This document shows, one piece after another, positions 17,898-26,115 of a stretch of DNA of 64,000 nucleotides; within the stretch, counting starts at the first letter, position 1; every line of letters starts with the position of its first letter. Source of the stretch: JABDFW01 sp035550215 (lineage in GTDB: Bacteria > Bacteroidota > Bacteroidia > Chitinophagales > Chitinophagaceae); assembly GCA_035550215.1 (NCBI GenBank), contig DASZPM010000027.1, forward strand, positions 62,001-126,000, in the 5' to 3' direction. The translations under genes were made by a program, and so were the position numbers. The notes under the pieces were generated by a model that saw only the letters and a list, made by a program, of their open reading frames with translations, was not told the origin of the DNA and ran no database searches.

Positions 17898-18397
17898 TTT
17901 GAAACATGTGCGAGGTAAACAATAAGGTAGCTTAGGATACATACAAAGCCGCTTGCCGTAAACGGCTTAAGTATATTTTGTTTTGTGCCGTTATGTTTTA
18001 TCAAATAAACCGCTGCAGCCCAGCATGCCACATAAAAACCTATGTCCCAAAAATCGAAACGCCCATTTGTTATATGAAGCAGTTGTAACAGTTCCAAACC
18101 AATGGAAAACACAAGTGGCAAAAAAAGCAAGCGTATGTTATGGTTGCCGCATTTTATAAATAAAAACTTTGATGTCAGCGTTATACAAAAAACCCATAAA
18201 CCTCCCGGTAACGAATAAATAATATGTTTGTTAAGGGGCAGCGCGCTGGCTACCGCCCTTCGCCATTCAATAAATGTATCCCGTGAAACCATGTAAATTA
18301 ACAGTTGGTTGACGGCCGTTTTTTCAGTCCGGTAGAACAAGTAAATAAACAGGCTAACCGAGAGCGACAGGATAATAAGCCAATAATTTTTTTTCAT
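17894..18397 (-). CDS. VanZ-like small membrane protein
   Basis: The protein has 167 residues with four hydrophobic segments (about 5-21, 63-83, 90-108 and 117-137) and a fifth near the C-terminus. The motif GLELLQLLHITNGRFDFWDI between helices matches the E-x-x-Q, R-x-x-D-x-x-D pattern of the VanZ superfamily. Proteins of this family are linked to glycopeptide resistance and envelope processes, but no specific role can be assigned. It overlaps both neighbours by 4 bp. Confidence 0.6.
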   Translation of the reverse strand: MKKNYWLIILSLSVSLFIYLFYRTEKTAVNQLLIYMVSRDTFIEWRRAVASALPLNKHIIYSLPGGLWVFCITLTSKFLFIKCGNHNIRLLFLPLVFSIGLELLQLLHITNGRFDFWDIGFYVACWAAAVYLIKHNGTKQNILKPFTASGFVCILSYLIVYLAHVSK

Positions 18398-18984
18398 GCC
18401 CTGCTATAAATTAAGAGTTTGAAATAAGCATGGGGGCCAAAGCTGATTTCTTTTAGCAGGTTGAATTTTTTTATCTTTTCCAGGCGATTGATAAAAAAAA
18501 CTGATCTAAAATGAAGCAGCCGTGAAACAACTTTAAAAGAATAATCAAAATATTTTAGCCAGGTGTTTGGCGTAAAATGATTCAGTACAAACATTTTCCC
18601 GTTTGGCTTCAGGACTCTATAAGCTTCCTCCAACAAGGCTTCTGGATCGCCTACAACTGCAATTACATGGCACAGCACGACGTAATCAAATGTTTGATCG
18701 CTGAACAGGAGCGATTCTCCATCCATCTGGAGCAGTTCAATACCCCCCGTTTTGTGATGCCGGGCTTTCGCCAGCATGCTTGAAGAAGTATCTATGCCGG
18801 TAATTTTATGCGTTCGGTACATGGGCAAATGTTTTCCGTTCCCTACGCCTATTTCAAGCAATTCGCCGCATGGCTGGTTGTTGACTTCCCGGAACAAAAC
18901 ACGCTTGTGTGATTGCAGGAATATATCTGCCAAAGGGTAGAGAAGCGAAAACTTATTATAGAAACTATTTGTTTGCCTACTCAT
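18394..18984 (-). CDS. Class I SAM-dependent methyltransferase
   Basis: The protein has 196 residues. The SAM-binding motif I is LLEIGVGNGKHL, the acidic motif II is ITGID, and motif IV is FDYVVLCHVIAVV; motif VI is VLKPNGKMFVLNHF. The length and the C-terminal basic segment recall phosphatidylethanolamine N-methyltransferases (PmtA type), but the substrate is not certain. It is the first gene of the methyltransferase / VanZ-like / phosphoesterase operon. A short inverted repeat (TACTTTG, CAAAGTA) lies just upstream near 19010-19030 and includes a -7-like TACTTTGCA on the minus strand. Confidence 0.8.
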   Translation of the reverse strand: MSRQTNSFYNKFSLLYPLADIFLQSHKRVLFREVNNQPCGELLEIGVGNGKHLPMYRTHKITGIDTSSSMLAKARHHKTGGIELLQMDGESLLFSDQTFDYVVLCHVIAVVGDPEALLEEAYRVLKPNGKMFVLNHFTPNTWLKYFDYSFKVVSRLLHFRSVFFINRLEKIKKFNLLKEISFGPHAYFKLLIYSRA

Positions 18985-19134
18985 GGTTTAGGGTTATCTA
19001 ATGATTAAAAGTACTTTGAATTGCAAAGTAAAATGTATTTATTTACATTTCCTAATGCTGGAAACTTTTTTTAGTAATGCCAACCGTGGCGCGAATTAAG
19101 GCGGTAGCGCTTTAAGGCAGATCAAAGATGAAAG

Positions 19135-20982
19135 TCAGTTACCAAATACAGGCAGCCATATTTTCGAACTGTTATGGTATACGTCAATGGTTTCTTTGAT
19201 AAAATCGGAATCTTTGGCTTTATTGATGTCAAGGAACTGCTGAGGGTTCCTGTCGGTAAGCGGGAACCAGGTACTCTGTATTTGTACCATGATCCTGTGG
19301 CCTTTTTTAAAGGTATGGGCAACGTCAGGCAAAGTATATTTTACCTCTGTGGGTTTGTTCGGCACAAAGGGCTCAGGTTTTTCAAAACTGTTGCGGAACT
19401 TACCCCGCATGGTTTCTGCACGCACCAGCATCTGGTAACCGCCCATAGGGTACCTGGTTGACGGATTGACTGGTGTAGTATCCGGGAAGACGTCAATAAG
19501 CTTTACAATAAAGTCTGCATCAGTGCTGCTAAGACGTACCATTAAGTCAGCTATTACGGGGCCGGCTAAGGTAATGTCTTTATCCAGTTCGGGGGTACTG
19601 TATACCAGCACGTCGGTGCGGCGCGCAGCGAAGCGCTGGTCGTCATCCATGTATTCGCGCGTGCGGTCAGCGCCCACTTTTTCTGCGTAGGGTACTGGTT
19701 TGGCCGGGTCGCTTATATAAGTATCAAACGACGGCGTAGATGTTTGCGCCTGGTTGAATGATAAAGTATTGTTGGGTTGCAGGTATACAGGCGTGTATTT
19801 AATATTGCTAAGCGGCCATTCATTAAAATGGCGCCATTTGTTCTCACCGGTAAAAAAGATAGTCGCCCTGCTGAGGGTGTCTTCACCTTCACCCTTAAGA
19901 TAATAGTTGAAAAACTGTACTTCTAAATCCTGGTAATACAACACGGTATTGCTCCCAAACTGCACATTCCCCAGGTGGGTACCATCTTTACCCGCCCATT
20001 GGCCGTGAAACCACGGCCCGACGATCAGCTTGCTGGTGGTATTCGGGCTCTTTTTAACCAGCGCCTGATACGTATGCCACGCGCCATAGCCGTCCTCTGC
20101 ATCAAAAAGGCCGCCGGTCACCAGCATAGCTGGTTTCACGTTATTGATGCCGCTGCGGGCATCGCGCGCCTTCCACCACGCATCAAGGTTGGGGTGGTTC
20201 ATCATATCACTCCAGAACTTAATACTGTCACCACCCAGCTTGGTGAAATTCGGCAGGGCGCCCATTTTCAAATAGTAATCATAGGCATCCTGCGTGTTGA
20301 TTTCAAAAGGCGTTACTTTTTCTGTGGATGGCGGCTGGCTTGGCGCGGCAAATCCCCACGCTACGTGAAAGTCAAAAGCGTCCTGCAGCATAAGTACACC
20401 GTTATGGTGGTCGTCATCCCCAAAGAACCGGTCGGTTACCGGCGCCTGCGGGCTTACTGCCTTTAACGCCGGGTGCCCGCTCAGGGCGACCATCGTCGCA
20501 TAAAACCCCGGGAATGAGATGCCGAAAGCACCCACCCTGCCATTGTTATTGTCAACATTATTCACCAGCCAGTCAATCGTATCGTAGCTGTCACTGGCTT
20601 CATCAATATCCTTATTTGTCTTTTTGTTGGGGTTGAACGGCCGCACCACCTCGAAACTGCCTTCGCTCATGTATTTGCCGCGGATGTCCTGGTACACCAT
20701 CACGTAGCCTTCCCGGAAATAACGCATCACATAGCTGCGCCAGAATGCCCTGAAGTCCTTTCCATAGGGCCACACGGAATAGGGGGTGCGTGTCAGCAGG
20801 ATAGGGTGTTTTTCGCTGTTGTCCTTTGGCATATAAATACTGGTGAACAGTTTTACGCCGTCCCGCATCGGGATACTTACTTCTTTCTTCGTGTAATTGT
20901 TCACCAGCCAGGAGGAGTCGGCATTCTGCGCAAAAGACATAAACGGTAATAACAAAAAGGCGGCAATGGAAATCTTTTTCAT
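19135..20982 (-). CDS. Exported CocE/NonD family alpha/beta hydrolase (X-Pro peptidase S15-like)
   Basis: The ATG at 20982 gives 615 residues with a signal peptide (MKKISIAAFLLLPFMSFAQ). The N-terminal alpha/beta fold has the oxyanion Tyr region YQDIRGKYMSEG and the nucleophile Ser in AFGISFPG. The charge-relay Asp lies near GGLFDAEDGYG and the His near VGPWFHGQW. A C-terminal jelly-roll domain ends with the usual GHRIMVQIQSTWFP block. Homologues include alpha-amino-acid ester hydrolases and X-Pro dipeptidyl-peptidases. A further in-frame ATG at 21048 would add 22 residues and cover the damage box, so it is rejected. Confidence 0.9.
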   Translation of the reverse strand: MKKISIAAFLLLPFMSFAQNADSSWLVNNYTKKEVSIPMRDGVKLFTSIYMPKDNSEKHPILLTRTPYSVWPYGKDFRAFWRSYVMRYFREGYVMVYQDIRGKYMSEGSFEVVRPFNPNKKTNKDIDEASDSYDTIDWLVNNVDNNNGRVGAFGISFPGFYATMVALSGHPALKAVSPQAPVTDRFFGDDDHHNGVLMLQDAFDFHVAWGFAAPSQPPSTEKVTPFEINTQDAYDYYLKMGALPNFTKLGGDSIKFWSDMMNHPNLDAWWKARDARSGINNVKPAMLVTGGLFDAEDGYGAWHTYQALVKKSPNTTSKLIVGPWFHGQWAGKDGTHLGNVQFGSNTVLYYQDLEVQFFNYYLKGEGEDTLSRATIFFTGENKWRHFNEWPLSNIKYTPVYLQPNNTLSFNQAQTSTPSFDTYISDPAKPVPYAEKVGADRTREYMDDDQRFAARRTDVLVYSTPELDKDITLAGPVIADLMVRLSSTDADFIVKLIDVFPDTTPVNPSTRYPMGGYQMLVRAETMRGKFRNSFEKPEPFVPNKPTEVKYTLPDVAHTFKKGHRIMVQIQSTWFPLTDRNPQQFLDINKAKDSDFIKETIDVYHNSSKIWLPVFGN

Positions 20983-21047
20983 AATATGGTCAAAAGGTAC
21001 GAAGTAACCTGCTGGCTGCCAATTACTAACATATTTTATTGATTTCA

Positions 21048-21064
21048 TGCTAAATATTTTAGTA
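21048..21064 (+). promoter_or_regulatory. Candidate LexA-type damage box, umuD'-umuC promoter
   Basis: TGCTAAATATTTTAGTA, with CTAAA/TTTAG arms, lies 26 bp upstream of the UmuD'-like start. A -33-like TTG sits at 21039-21041. The last TA of the box opens a -7-like TATTTTCG, 21 bp from that TTG. The box therefore occupies the space between the two promoter elements. Confidence 0.78.
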
Positions 21065-21090
21065 TTTTCGGCCGCACCAAATGAAACACT

Positions 21091-21471
21091 ATGGCTTTTC
21101 CGTCACCTGCCAAAGATTATGCTGAAGGCCGTATCAGCCTTGACAAGGAACTGATACAGCACCCCGGCGCGACCTATTTTTTTAGAATGGAGAACGACAG
21201 CATGCTGCAGGCCTTTATCCCGCCCGGCGCCCTGCTGGTCGTGGATTACGCGGAAACGCCCAAAGACCGCAGCATCGTGCTTGCGGCCGTTAATGGCGAG
21301 TTTATCATCCGTTATTTGAGGCAGAATGGCGAGCGTGCCTGGCTTGCTGCCGCCAACCCGCGTATCCCGGAGATCCGCATGGATGGCGTGATGGACATCA
21401 CCATTGTCGGTGTAGTGATCGGCGTATTGATACAACATGAAAAACTCCCTGCCCATGTACGCGCTTGTTGA
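21091..21471 (+). CDS. umuD: UmuD'-like S24 protein lacking the cleavage arm
   Basis: The protein has 126 residues and begins MAFPSPAKDY. This matches the sequence immediately after the Cys24-Gly25 cleavage site of E. coli UmuD (GFPSPAADY). A TGA lies in frame at 21082, so there is no longer form. The nucleophile Ser37 (NDSM) is kept. The residue aligned with the catalytic Lys97 is Arg74 (EFIIRYL), at the same 37-residue spacing from the Ser. Self-cleavage should be neither needed nor possible. It probably forms the accessory dimer of a Pol V-like enzyme with the adjacent UmuC. Its 3' end overlaps umuC. Confidence 0.88.
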   Translation: MAFPSPAKDYAEGRISLDKELIQHPGATYFFRMENDSMLQAFIPPGALLVVDYAETPKDRSIVLAAVNGEFIIRYLRQNGERAWLAAANPRIPEIRMDGVMDITIVGVVIGVLIQHEKLPAHVRAC

Positions 21472-22711
21472 CTGTAATAATTTTTATGCCTCCTGCGAGC
21501 GCGTCTTTAACCCCCGCCTCGAAGGCCAGCCAATCATTGTTTTGTCCAACAATGACGGCTGCGCCATTGCGCGTTCCGAAGAGGCCAAGGCGCTTGGTAT
21601 TGAAATGGGTACGCCGGCCTTTATGATTGAAACCCTGATCAAAGAAAAAAACGTCCGCGTCTTCAGTTCCAATTATGCGCTGTACGGCGACATGAGCGAC
21701 CGCGTGATGGAGATATTAGCCTGGTTTGCGCCGGCAGTTGAACTATACAGTATTGATGAGGCGTTTTTGGATTTTACGGGCATGCAAACAAACCTGGATG
21801 TTCTCGCCAACGAATTAAGAAACACCGTCAAACAACATACCAGGATACCTGTTTCAGTTGGCATAGCGCCCACAAAAACACTCGCGAAAATGGCCAACCG
21901 TTATGCCAAAAAAATATTGAAAACAGGCATCTGCCAGTTGCAAACAAAAGACGATATTGATGTTGTGCTAAACGCAACGGCAGTCGGCGATATCTGGGGC
22001 ATCGGGCCGGAGCGCGCGAAGCTTTGTTTACGAAGTAAAATGAAAACGGCAGCCGACCTCGCGCAGGCGCCGGAAGAATGGGTGCGCAAGCAAATGTCCG
22101 TCGTAGGCCAGCGTTTACTGAATGAACTCAATGGCATCCCCTCCATCGAATGGGAACTCGAATCGCCGCCGAAGAAAAATATCACCACCAGCCGTTCTTT
22201 TGGCAAGTTGATGACAGAAAAAAAAGACATTGTGCAGGCTGTTTCCAATTACACTGCTGCCTGTGCAGAGAAATTGAGGGCGCAACATTCTTGTGCCAAA
22301 AAGCTGCACCTGTTTTTACAGACCAACCCGCACCGGACAGAAGACAGGCAATACTTCCGTTCGCTGACGGTGCCGCTGACTGTTGCTACCAACCACACGC
22401 CGGAACTCGTGAAGATTGCTTTATGGGCACTTAACAGGATTTTCCGCCCCGGGTTTAATTATATGAAATGCGGTGTCATCGTGCAAGACTTGGTACCGGA
22501 AAATGAAGTGCAGGCGGGTATGTTTGACAAGCGCGACCGGCCAAAAGAAAAACAAATCATGCAGGTGCTCGACGGCATCAATAAATCATTTGGCCCGGAT
22601 TATGTGCGTTTTGCCGTACAGGGCTATGAAAAACGCTATAAATTGCGGCAGGCGTACCTTTCTCCCAGGTACACGACGCGTATCGAAGACATCGTAAAAA
22701 TCAAAGCATGA
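21455..22711 (+). CDS. umuC: Y-family DNA polymerase, UmuC type
   Basis: From the ATG at 21455 the protein has 418 residues; an ATG at 21437 would add six. Catalytic motifs are intact: VDCNNFYASCERVF at the N-terminus and SIDEAFLDF near residue 100. The little finger and C-terminal UmuC domain follow, with PPKKNITTSRSFG. It performs translesion synthesis with the UmuD'-like partner, whose gene overlaps it. Its stop overlaps the next gene by 4 bp (ATGA). The window thus holds an active Y-family polymerase as well as the inactive ImuB. Confidence 0.93.
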   Translation: MYALVDCNNFYASCERVFNPRLEGQPIIVLSNNDGCAIARSEEAKALGIEMGTPAFMIETLIKEKNVRVFSSNYALYGDMSDRVMEILAWFAPAVELYSIDEAFLDFTGMQTNLDVLANELRNTVKQHTRIPVSVGIAPTKTLAKMANRYAKKILKTGICQLQTKDDIDVVLNATAVGDIWGIGPERAKLCLRSKMKTAADLAQAPEEWVRKQMSVVGQRLLNELNGIPSIEWELESPPKKNITTSRSFGKLMTEKKDIVQAVSNYTAACAEKLRAQHSCAKKLHLFLQTNPHRTEDRQYFRSLTVPLTVATNHTPELVKIALWALNRIFRPGFNYMKCGVIVQDLVPENEVQAGMFDKRDRPKEKQIMQVLDGINKSFGPDYVRFAVQGYEKRYKLRQAYLSPRYTTRIEDIVKIKA

Positions 22712-23301
22712 GGCCGTTTAACCCGCTCATACCATTCATTCCAAAACTCATCCCTGCCCTTGAAGGCATCGGGCAGCGCTACCTCGTGGCGCAAACCTAC
22801 ACGCGCGGCGAAAACCCGTTTGAAGAAACGAAGCAGCCTTTGTTGCTCTGCGACTACGATAATTTGAATAAGGCTAAGGACCACCGGCAGGCCATCGAAG
22901 GCGATAAATGGGCGGCTATTATTGACCTGCAGCATGGGCCGCACCGTTTAAAACTGGAAGAAATGACGCGTGCTGACTCAGCTTATGTATTGTACGCTGC
23001 TTTTGTGAAAGACAAGAAACAGACCAATGCAAGGACTGATAAATATTTAGCGGAAAGCGTCCGCCAATATATCTCGCGGGAAACGGCCTGGAGCCCTTCA
23101 CGCGGCGAGAAAGTAGATGCTATTTTGGAGTTGCAATATGGCAAGCTGTACCTGCAGCTCAAATATGCCGGTGAGCGCGTCAAGCAAAACCTCAGCGTTT
23201 TTGAAGAACTGCTGCGCACGGCTGCCGTTGCTGCGCCTGCGCGGACGCCGCCGGAAGAATACCGCATCATTTTTCAAACGGCTTTGCCTTCGCTTGCTTA
23301 A
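22708..23301 (+). CDS. Uncharacterised 197-aa protein coupled to umuC
   Basis: I do not recognise a family. The protein is soluble, with no signal peptide or membrane helix. It has a Pro-rich N-terminus (NPLIPFIPKLIPALEG), a middle alpha/beta-looking region and a C-terminal stretch rich in Lys, Glu and Leu, with two similar strands (AAIIDLQHG and AILELQYGKLYLQLKY) about 90 residues apart that may mark a duplicated domain. The ATG overlaps the umuC stop by 4 bp, so translation is coupled to the polymerase. That placement suggests a role in translesion synthesis or repair; this is inference. Confidence 0.75.
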   Translation: MRPFNPLIPFIPKLIPALEGIGQRYLVAQTYTRGENPFEETKQPLLLCDYDNLNKAKDHRQAIEGDKWAAIIDLQHGPHRLKLEEMTRADSAYVLYAAFVKDKKQTNARTDKYLAESVRQYISRETAWSPSRGEKVDAILELQYGKLYLQLKYAGERVKQNLSVFEELLRTAAVAAPARTPPEEYRIIFQTALPSLA

Positions 23302-23310
23302 CTTTACTGT

Positions 23311-24135
23311 ATGTGTTACGATATAGCCTTTGCCACCTCCATCCGTTCAATAACAGATTATTTCCCGGAGCTTATTTTAGACCCGCAGCTCAACCTGGAA
23401 TTTACGCAGGACCACGTGCAGGGCTCCGGCGTATTTGGAGAGCACCCCATCCTCTACATCAATAAAGAAGGGAAGATGCACCTGCACCCGATGGCCTGGT
23501 CAGCCGTGGAATATTGGCAGAAAGAGCCGCTGGACATGAAGGATTTTAAAGTCATTAAAAAGCGCAACGGTTATTTGAATGCGCGGTCAGAGCGTATCCT
23601 GGATGACCCCAAAAGCTATTGGTACAAAATACGCAACCGGCGCTGTTTGATACCGGTCACGGGCATCTATGAACATCGTGGCATTTTGAAATGGAAAACG
23701 AAGCTTCCTTACCATGTGCGGCCAAAAGATCAACCGCTGTTTTTTTTACCGGGCTTGTATTCGGTGTATAAAACAACGGACACTGAAACAGGTGAAGTGA
23801 TCGACAACTATACCTTTACGCTGATTACACGGCCCGGCAATGAAGTCATGTGCAAAATTCACAACTCCGGCGACAACCCTTTCCGCATGCCGCTTTTTTT
23901 ACCGCTGGAGTTATCGAAAGAATTTATCTCGCCTGGATTAAGCGAAGACCGGTACCGCGCTATTTTAAATTACGAGATGCCCTCTGATGCGCTGGATTAC
24001 TGGCCTGTTTTTACCATCCGGACCGGTAAGCCGCACCCGGCGGGGCTGCGTAAGTTCGAGCGCTGGGACTGGCCGAATACCCCGATACCGGAATTAGGGA
24101 CGATGAACCCGCCGCTCGAAAAGGAAGCGGGTTAG
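23311..24135 (+). CDS. SRAP domain protein (YedK/HMCES family)
   Basis: The protein has 274 residues and starts MCYDIAF; after Met removal, Cys2 is the catalytic residue that forms a thiazolidine link to abasic sites. Other family residues are visible: Asn and Arg in LNARSERI, the Glu in the GIYEHRG block and the His in MCKIHNSGDNPFRMP. The family shields abasic sites in single-stranded DNA. It lies 9 bp after the 197-aa gene in the same operon as umuC. It is somewhat longer than E. coli YedK (about 220 residues) because of insertions around residues 30-60 and 150-160. Confidence 0.92.
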   Translation: MCYDIAFATSIRSITDYFPELILDPQLNLEFTQDHVQGSGVFGEHPILYINKEGKMHLHPMAWSAVEYWQKEPLDMKDFKVIKKRNGYLNARSERILDDPKSYWYKIRNRRCLIPVTGIYEHRGILKWKTKLPYHVRPKDQPLFFLPGLYSVYKTTDTETGEVIDNYTFTLITRPGNEVMCKIHNSGDNPFRMPLFLPLELSKEFISPGLSEDRYRAILNYEMPSDALDYWPVFTIRTGKPHPAGLRKFERWDWPNTPIPELGTMNPPLEKEAG

Positions 24136-24158
24136 ACAAAAAGCTAAAAGGCGAAGTG

Positions 24159-24422
24159 ATGTACCGCATATACCCCAAAAAGTACGCATTGCTCACCGGG
24201 ACGCTTCTGGCCTACCTCAAGGATCAGGGCTACACGCATATCCTCAAAGAAGGCCCGAATGAAGAAGCGCAGGAGTATTATTTACGTGCCCTGAAGAAAG
24301 GCAATCCAAAGCTGCGCTTCGTGGAAGATATCAATGAGGATGAATTTATAGAAATGGCAGCAGGGATACCGCTGATGGATTTTTATATAGCTATACCCGG
24401 TTACCCGGTTCTGAAATCCTGA
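24159..24422 (+). CDS. Small uncharacterised protein at the end of the damage operon
   Basis: This 87-residue acidic protein (from the second of two adjacent ATGs, MYRIYPKKYALL) has no family I recognise and no membrane segment. It has a Tyr/Lys-rich start, a predicted helix-rich middle (EEAQEYYLRALKKG) and an acidic patch (FVEDINEDEFIEMA). It follows SRAP by 23 bp and its 3' end overlaps the convergent alkB by 32 bp. Co-transcription with umuC and SRAP suggests a damage-related role; function unknown. Confidence 0.6.
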   Translation: MYRIYPKKYALLTGTLLAYLKDQGYTHILKEGPNEEAQEYYLRALKKGNPKLRFVEDINEDEFIEMAAGIPLMDFYIAIPGYPVLKS

Positions 24423-25002
24423 AAGTCAGGTTAATCCTGCCGCCTATTTTTTTAGCAGTCTTTGGAACATGGTGCTCATATAAATCCTGCATTGTTTCAC
24501 CCATGAGCAGTAAACTGCCGTGTGTTAAAGGGACATCCAATTGGGGCACCTCTTTATGGTACTTGTGCCGAACCTTGAAATACCGCGTTTCGCCAAAGGT
24601 AACAGAGGCGATGGCGTGGTGTTTTCCATTGGCAGGCAGCGTATCGCTGTGCCAGGCGACGGAATCATTGCCGTCACGGTAGTAGTTGAGCAAGACACGG
24701 TTGAACTTGATACCGGAGGCATCCTCAACTTTTTGTTTGATGGCCAGTAAATCTTTTGTCCATGGATGGCCGTTGGCGCCGCCGTAGTAAGCAGTGAGGC
24801 GCGGGTCCGGTACCATTTTGTCGTACATCCATCTTTCGCGCTGCACCCAGGGCGTTGTTGTCAGCAGTGACTGATAAAACGCGTCAGACTCCTGTTTGGA
24901 AAAGAAGTGTTCCCATAATTGCAGGGAAGCGCCTGGCAAAGGGAAATTTGTGAAGGAAGTTTTGCCCCCGGTAAAAAGTGTTATTTCGTCAAACAGCAAC
25001 AT
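24391..25002 (-). CDS. alkB: AlkB-like 2-oxoglutarate/Fe(II) dioxygenase
   Basis: The ATG at 25002 gives 203 residues, the usual length of bacterial AlkB relatives of the ALKBH2/3 type. The iron ligands are in WHSD (HxD) and in YEHHVP. The 2-oxoglutarate-binding Arg is in GRINLTFR, and NRVLLNYYRDGND precedes the HxD motif. It should reverse alkylation damage of DNA. A longer in-frame start at 25230 would cross the damage box and the divergent gene, so it is rejected. The start is only 9 bp from the box. It converges with the small protein at 24422. Confidence 0.9.
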   Translation of the reverse strand: MLLFDEITLFTGGKTSFTNFPLPGASLQLWEHFFSKQESDAFYQSLLTTTPWVQRERWMYDKMVPDPRLTAYYGGANGHPWTKDLLAIKQKVEDASGIKFNRVLLNYYRDGNDSVAWHSDTLPANGKHHAIASVTFGETRYFKVRHKYHKEVPQLDVPLTHGSLLLMGETMQDLYEHHVPKTAKKIGGRINLTFRISEPGNRV

Positions 25003-25011
25003 CCTCAAAAA

Positions 25012-25028
25012 TACTAATATATTTAGTA
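25012..25028. promoter_or_regulatory. Candidate LexA-type damage box between alkB and the xseA-like gene
   Basis: TACTAATATATTTAGTA has perfect TACTAA/TTAGTA arms around TATAT. It lies 9 bp from the alkB ATG on one side and 25 bp from the xseA-like ATG on the other. A clear -7 box TATTTTTG for the plus-strand gene lies just downstream, so the box overlaps the -33 region. One site could control both directions. Confidence 0.78.
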
Positions 25029-25053
25029 TTATTAAAATGTATTTTTGATCTTC

Positions 25054-26082
25054 ATGGAACAAACCACTTTCTATACACCGGCGGCTATTTTGCAGATCTT
25101 CAACAACGCCATTACCGTCAAAGAGACTCGGCAGCTTGTGCAGTTGAAGGGCATATATACGCCGGGCCGCGGCGCGAATTATAGCGGGATGTTTTACGAC
25201 AGCCTGAAGGACGAAACAACCGATGCGCAACTGACCATCATTGTGCCTGCTTTGTTACGTGAAAAACTACAGCCGCGTACCACCATTGAATGCACAGGGT
25301 TCCTGTTACGGCGCGTTACACCAAATGCGAGTAAAATTGATATACAGTTGCAGGTAACAGAGATCATTGGCAGCACAGCAAACGCTTTCAGCGAAGAAGA
25401 CTTAAAAGCGATCCGGCTGCAGCAAATAAAAGCAAATGACGGCTACCGCGATGTGACGGGTTTTTTAAAATCGAAGCTCGCGCGTGGTGAGTTTGCGCAT
25501 ATCGCTGTATTGGTCGGCCGTAATTCGATCATCGAACATGATATCAGACACGCGCTGAAAGATGCCATTGGATTTTATGACATTGTATTTGAGCAAATAA
25601 ATTTATCGTCTGAGTTTGATATCACAAGAGCCTTTGAAGGGCAGGTTGACATGGATATCATCGTGCTCGCAAGGGGAGGAGGGGATAACCTGGATATCTT
25701 TAACCGCAGTACGCTTGCGGAAGCGGCGCTGCGTATGGAACCGTATTTTGTAACTGCGATCGGGCATGAACAGGATACGCCGCTGCTGCAAAAAATTGCG
25801 GACAAAGCATTTATCACGCCGACCGCGTTTGGCCAGTATTTGTATGATTTGTATAATGAGACAACCGAACAAACGGCGTTGTCTAAAACGAAACTGATAG
25901 AAGACATTACGAAGCAGGTCTCTGTCAATTATGAACAGCAATTACAGCAAACGAATTTGCTGCTGGAACAGGCAAGGCAGATGGCAAAGGAAAAAGCCAG
26001 GCCGAATGTTTGGTTGATAGTGCTGGTGCTGGTCCTCGGATTATTGGCTGGCGCGATATTGGCTTACCTGTTACTGAAATAA
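25054..26082 (+). CDS. Exonuclease VII large subunit-like protein with C-terminal membrane anchor
   Basis: The protein has 342 residues from the ATG at 25054. An N-terminal OB-fold (about residues 20-105) is followed by the XseA catalytic core, with ARGGGDNLDIFN and TAIGHEQDTPLLQ then a TPTAFGQYL block. These match the conserved ARGGGS and SAIGHETD motifs. XseA is normally 400-450 residues with a long C-terminal coiled coil that binds XseB. Here a short coiled segment (about 285-315) leads to a single hydrophobic helix (about 319-340, rich in Val and Leu) ending LLLK. No xseB lies nearby. It is probably a membrane-tethered single-strand nuclease controlled by the shared damage box. Confidence 0.8.
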   Translation: MEQTTFYTPAAILQIFNNAITVKETRQLVQLKGIYTPGRGANYSGMFYDSLKDETTDAQLTIIVPALLREKLQPRTTIECTGFLLRRVTPNASKIDIQLQVTEIIGSTANAFSEEDLKAIRLQQIKANDGYRDVTGFLKSKLARGEFAHIAVLVGRNSIIEHDIRHALKDAIGFYDIVFEQINLSSEFDITRAFEGQVDMDIIVLARGGGDNLDIFNRSTLAEAALRMEPYFVTAIGHEQDTPLLQKIADKAFITPTAFGQYLYDLYNETTEQTALSKTKLIEDITKQVSVNYEQQLQQTNLLLEQARQMAKEKARPNVWLIVLVLVLGLLAGAILAYLLLK

Positions 26083-26115
26083 TAGTTGTACCCTAAAAAG
26101 TATGCATATCTTTCA

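Noticed and set aside
24391..25230. Longer AlkB starting at 25230
   Set aside because: The extension runs through the damage box and the divergent gene, and AlkB relatives are about 200 residues long.
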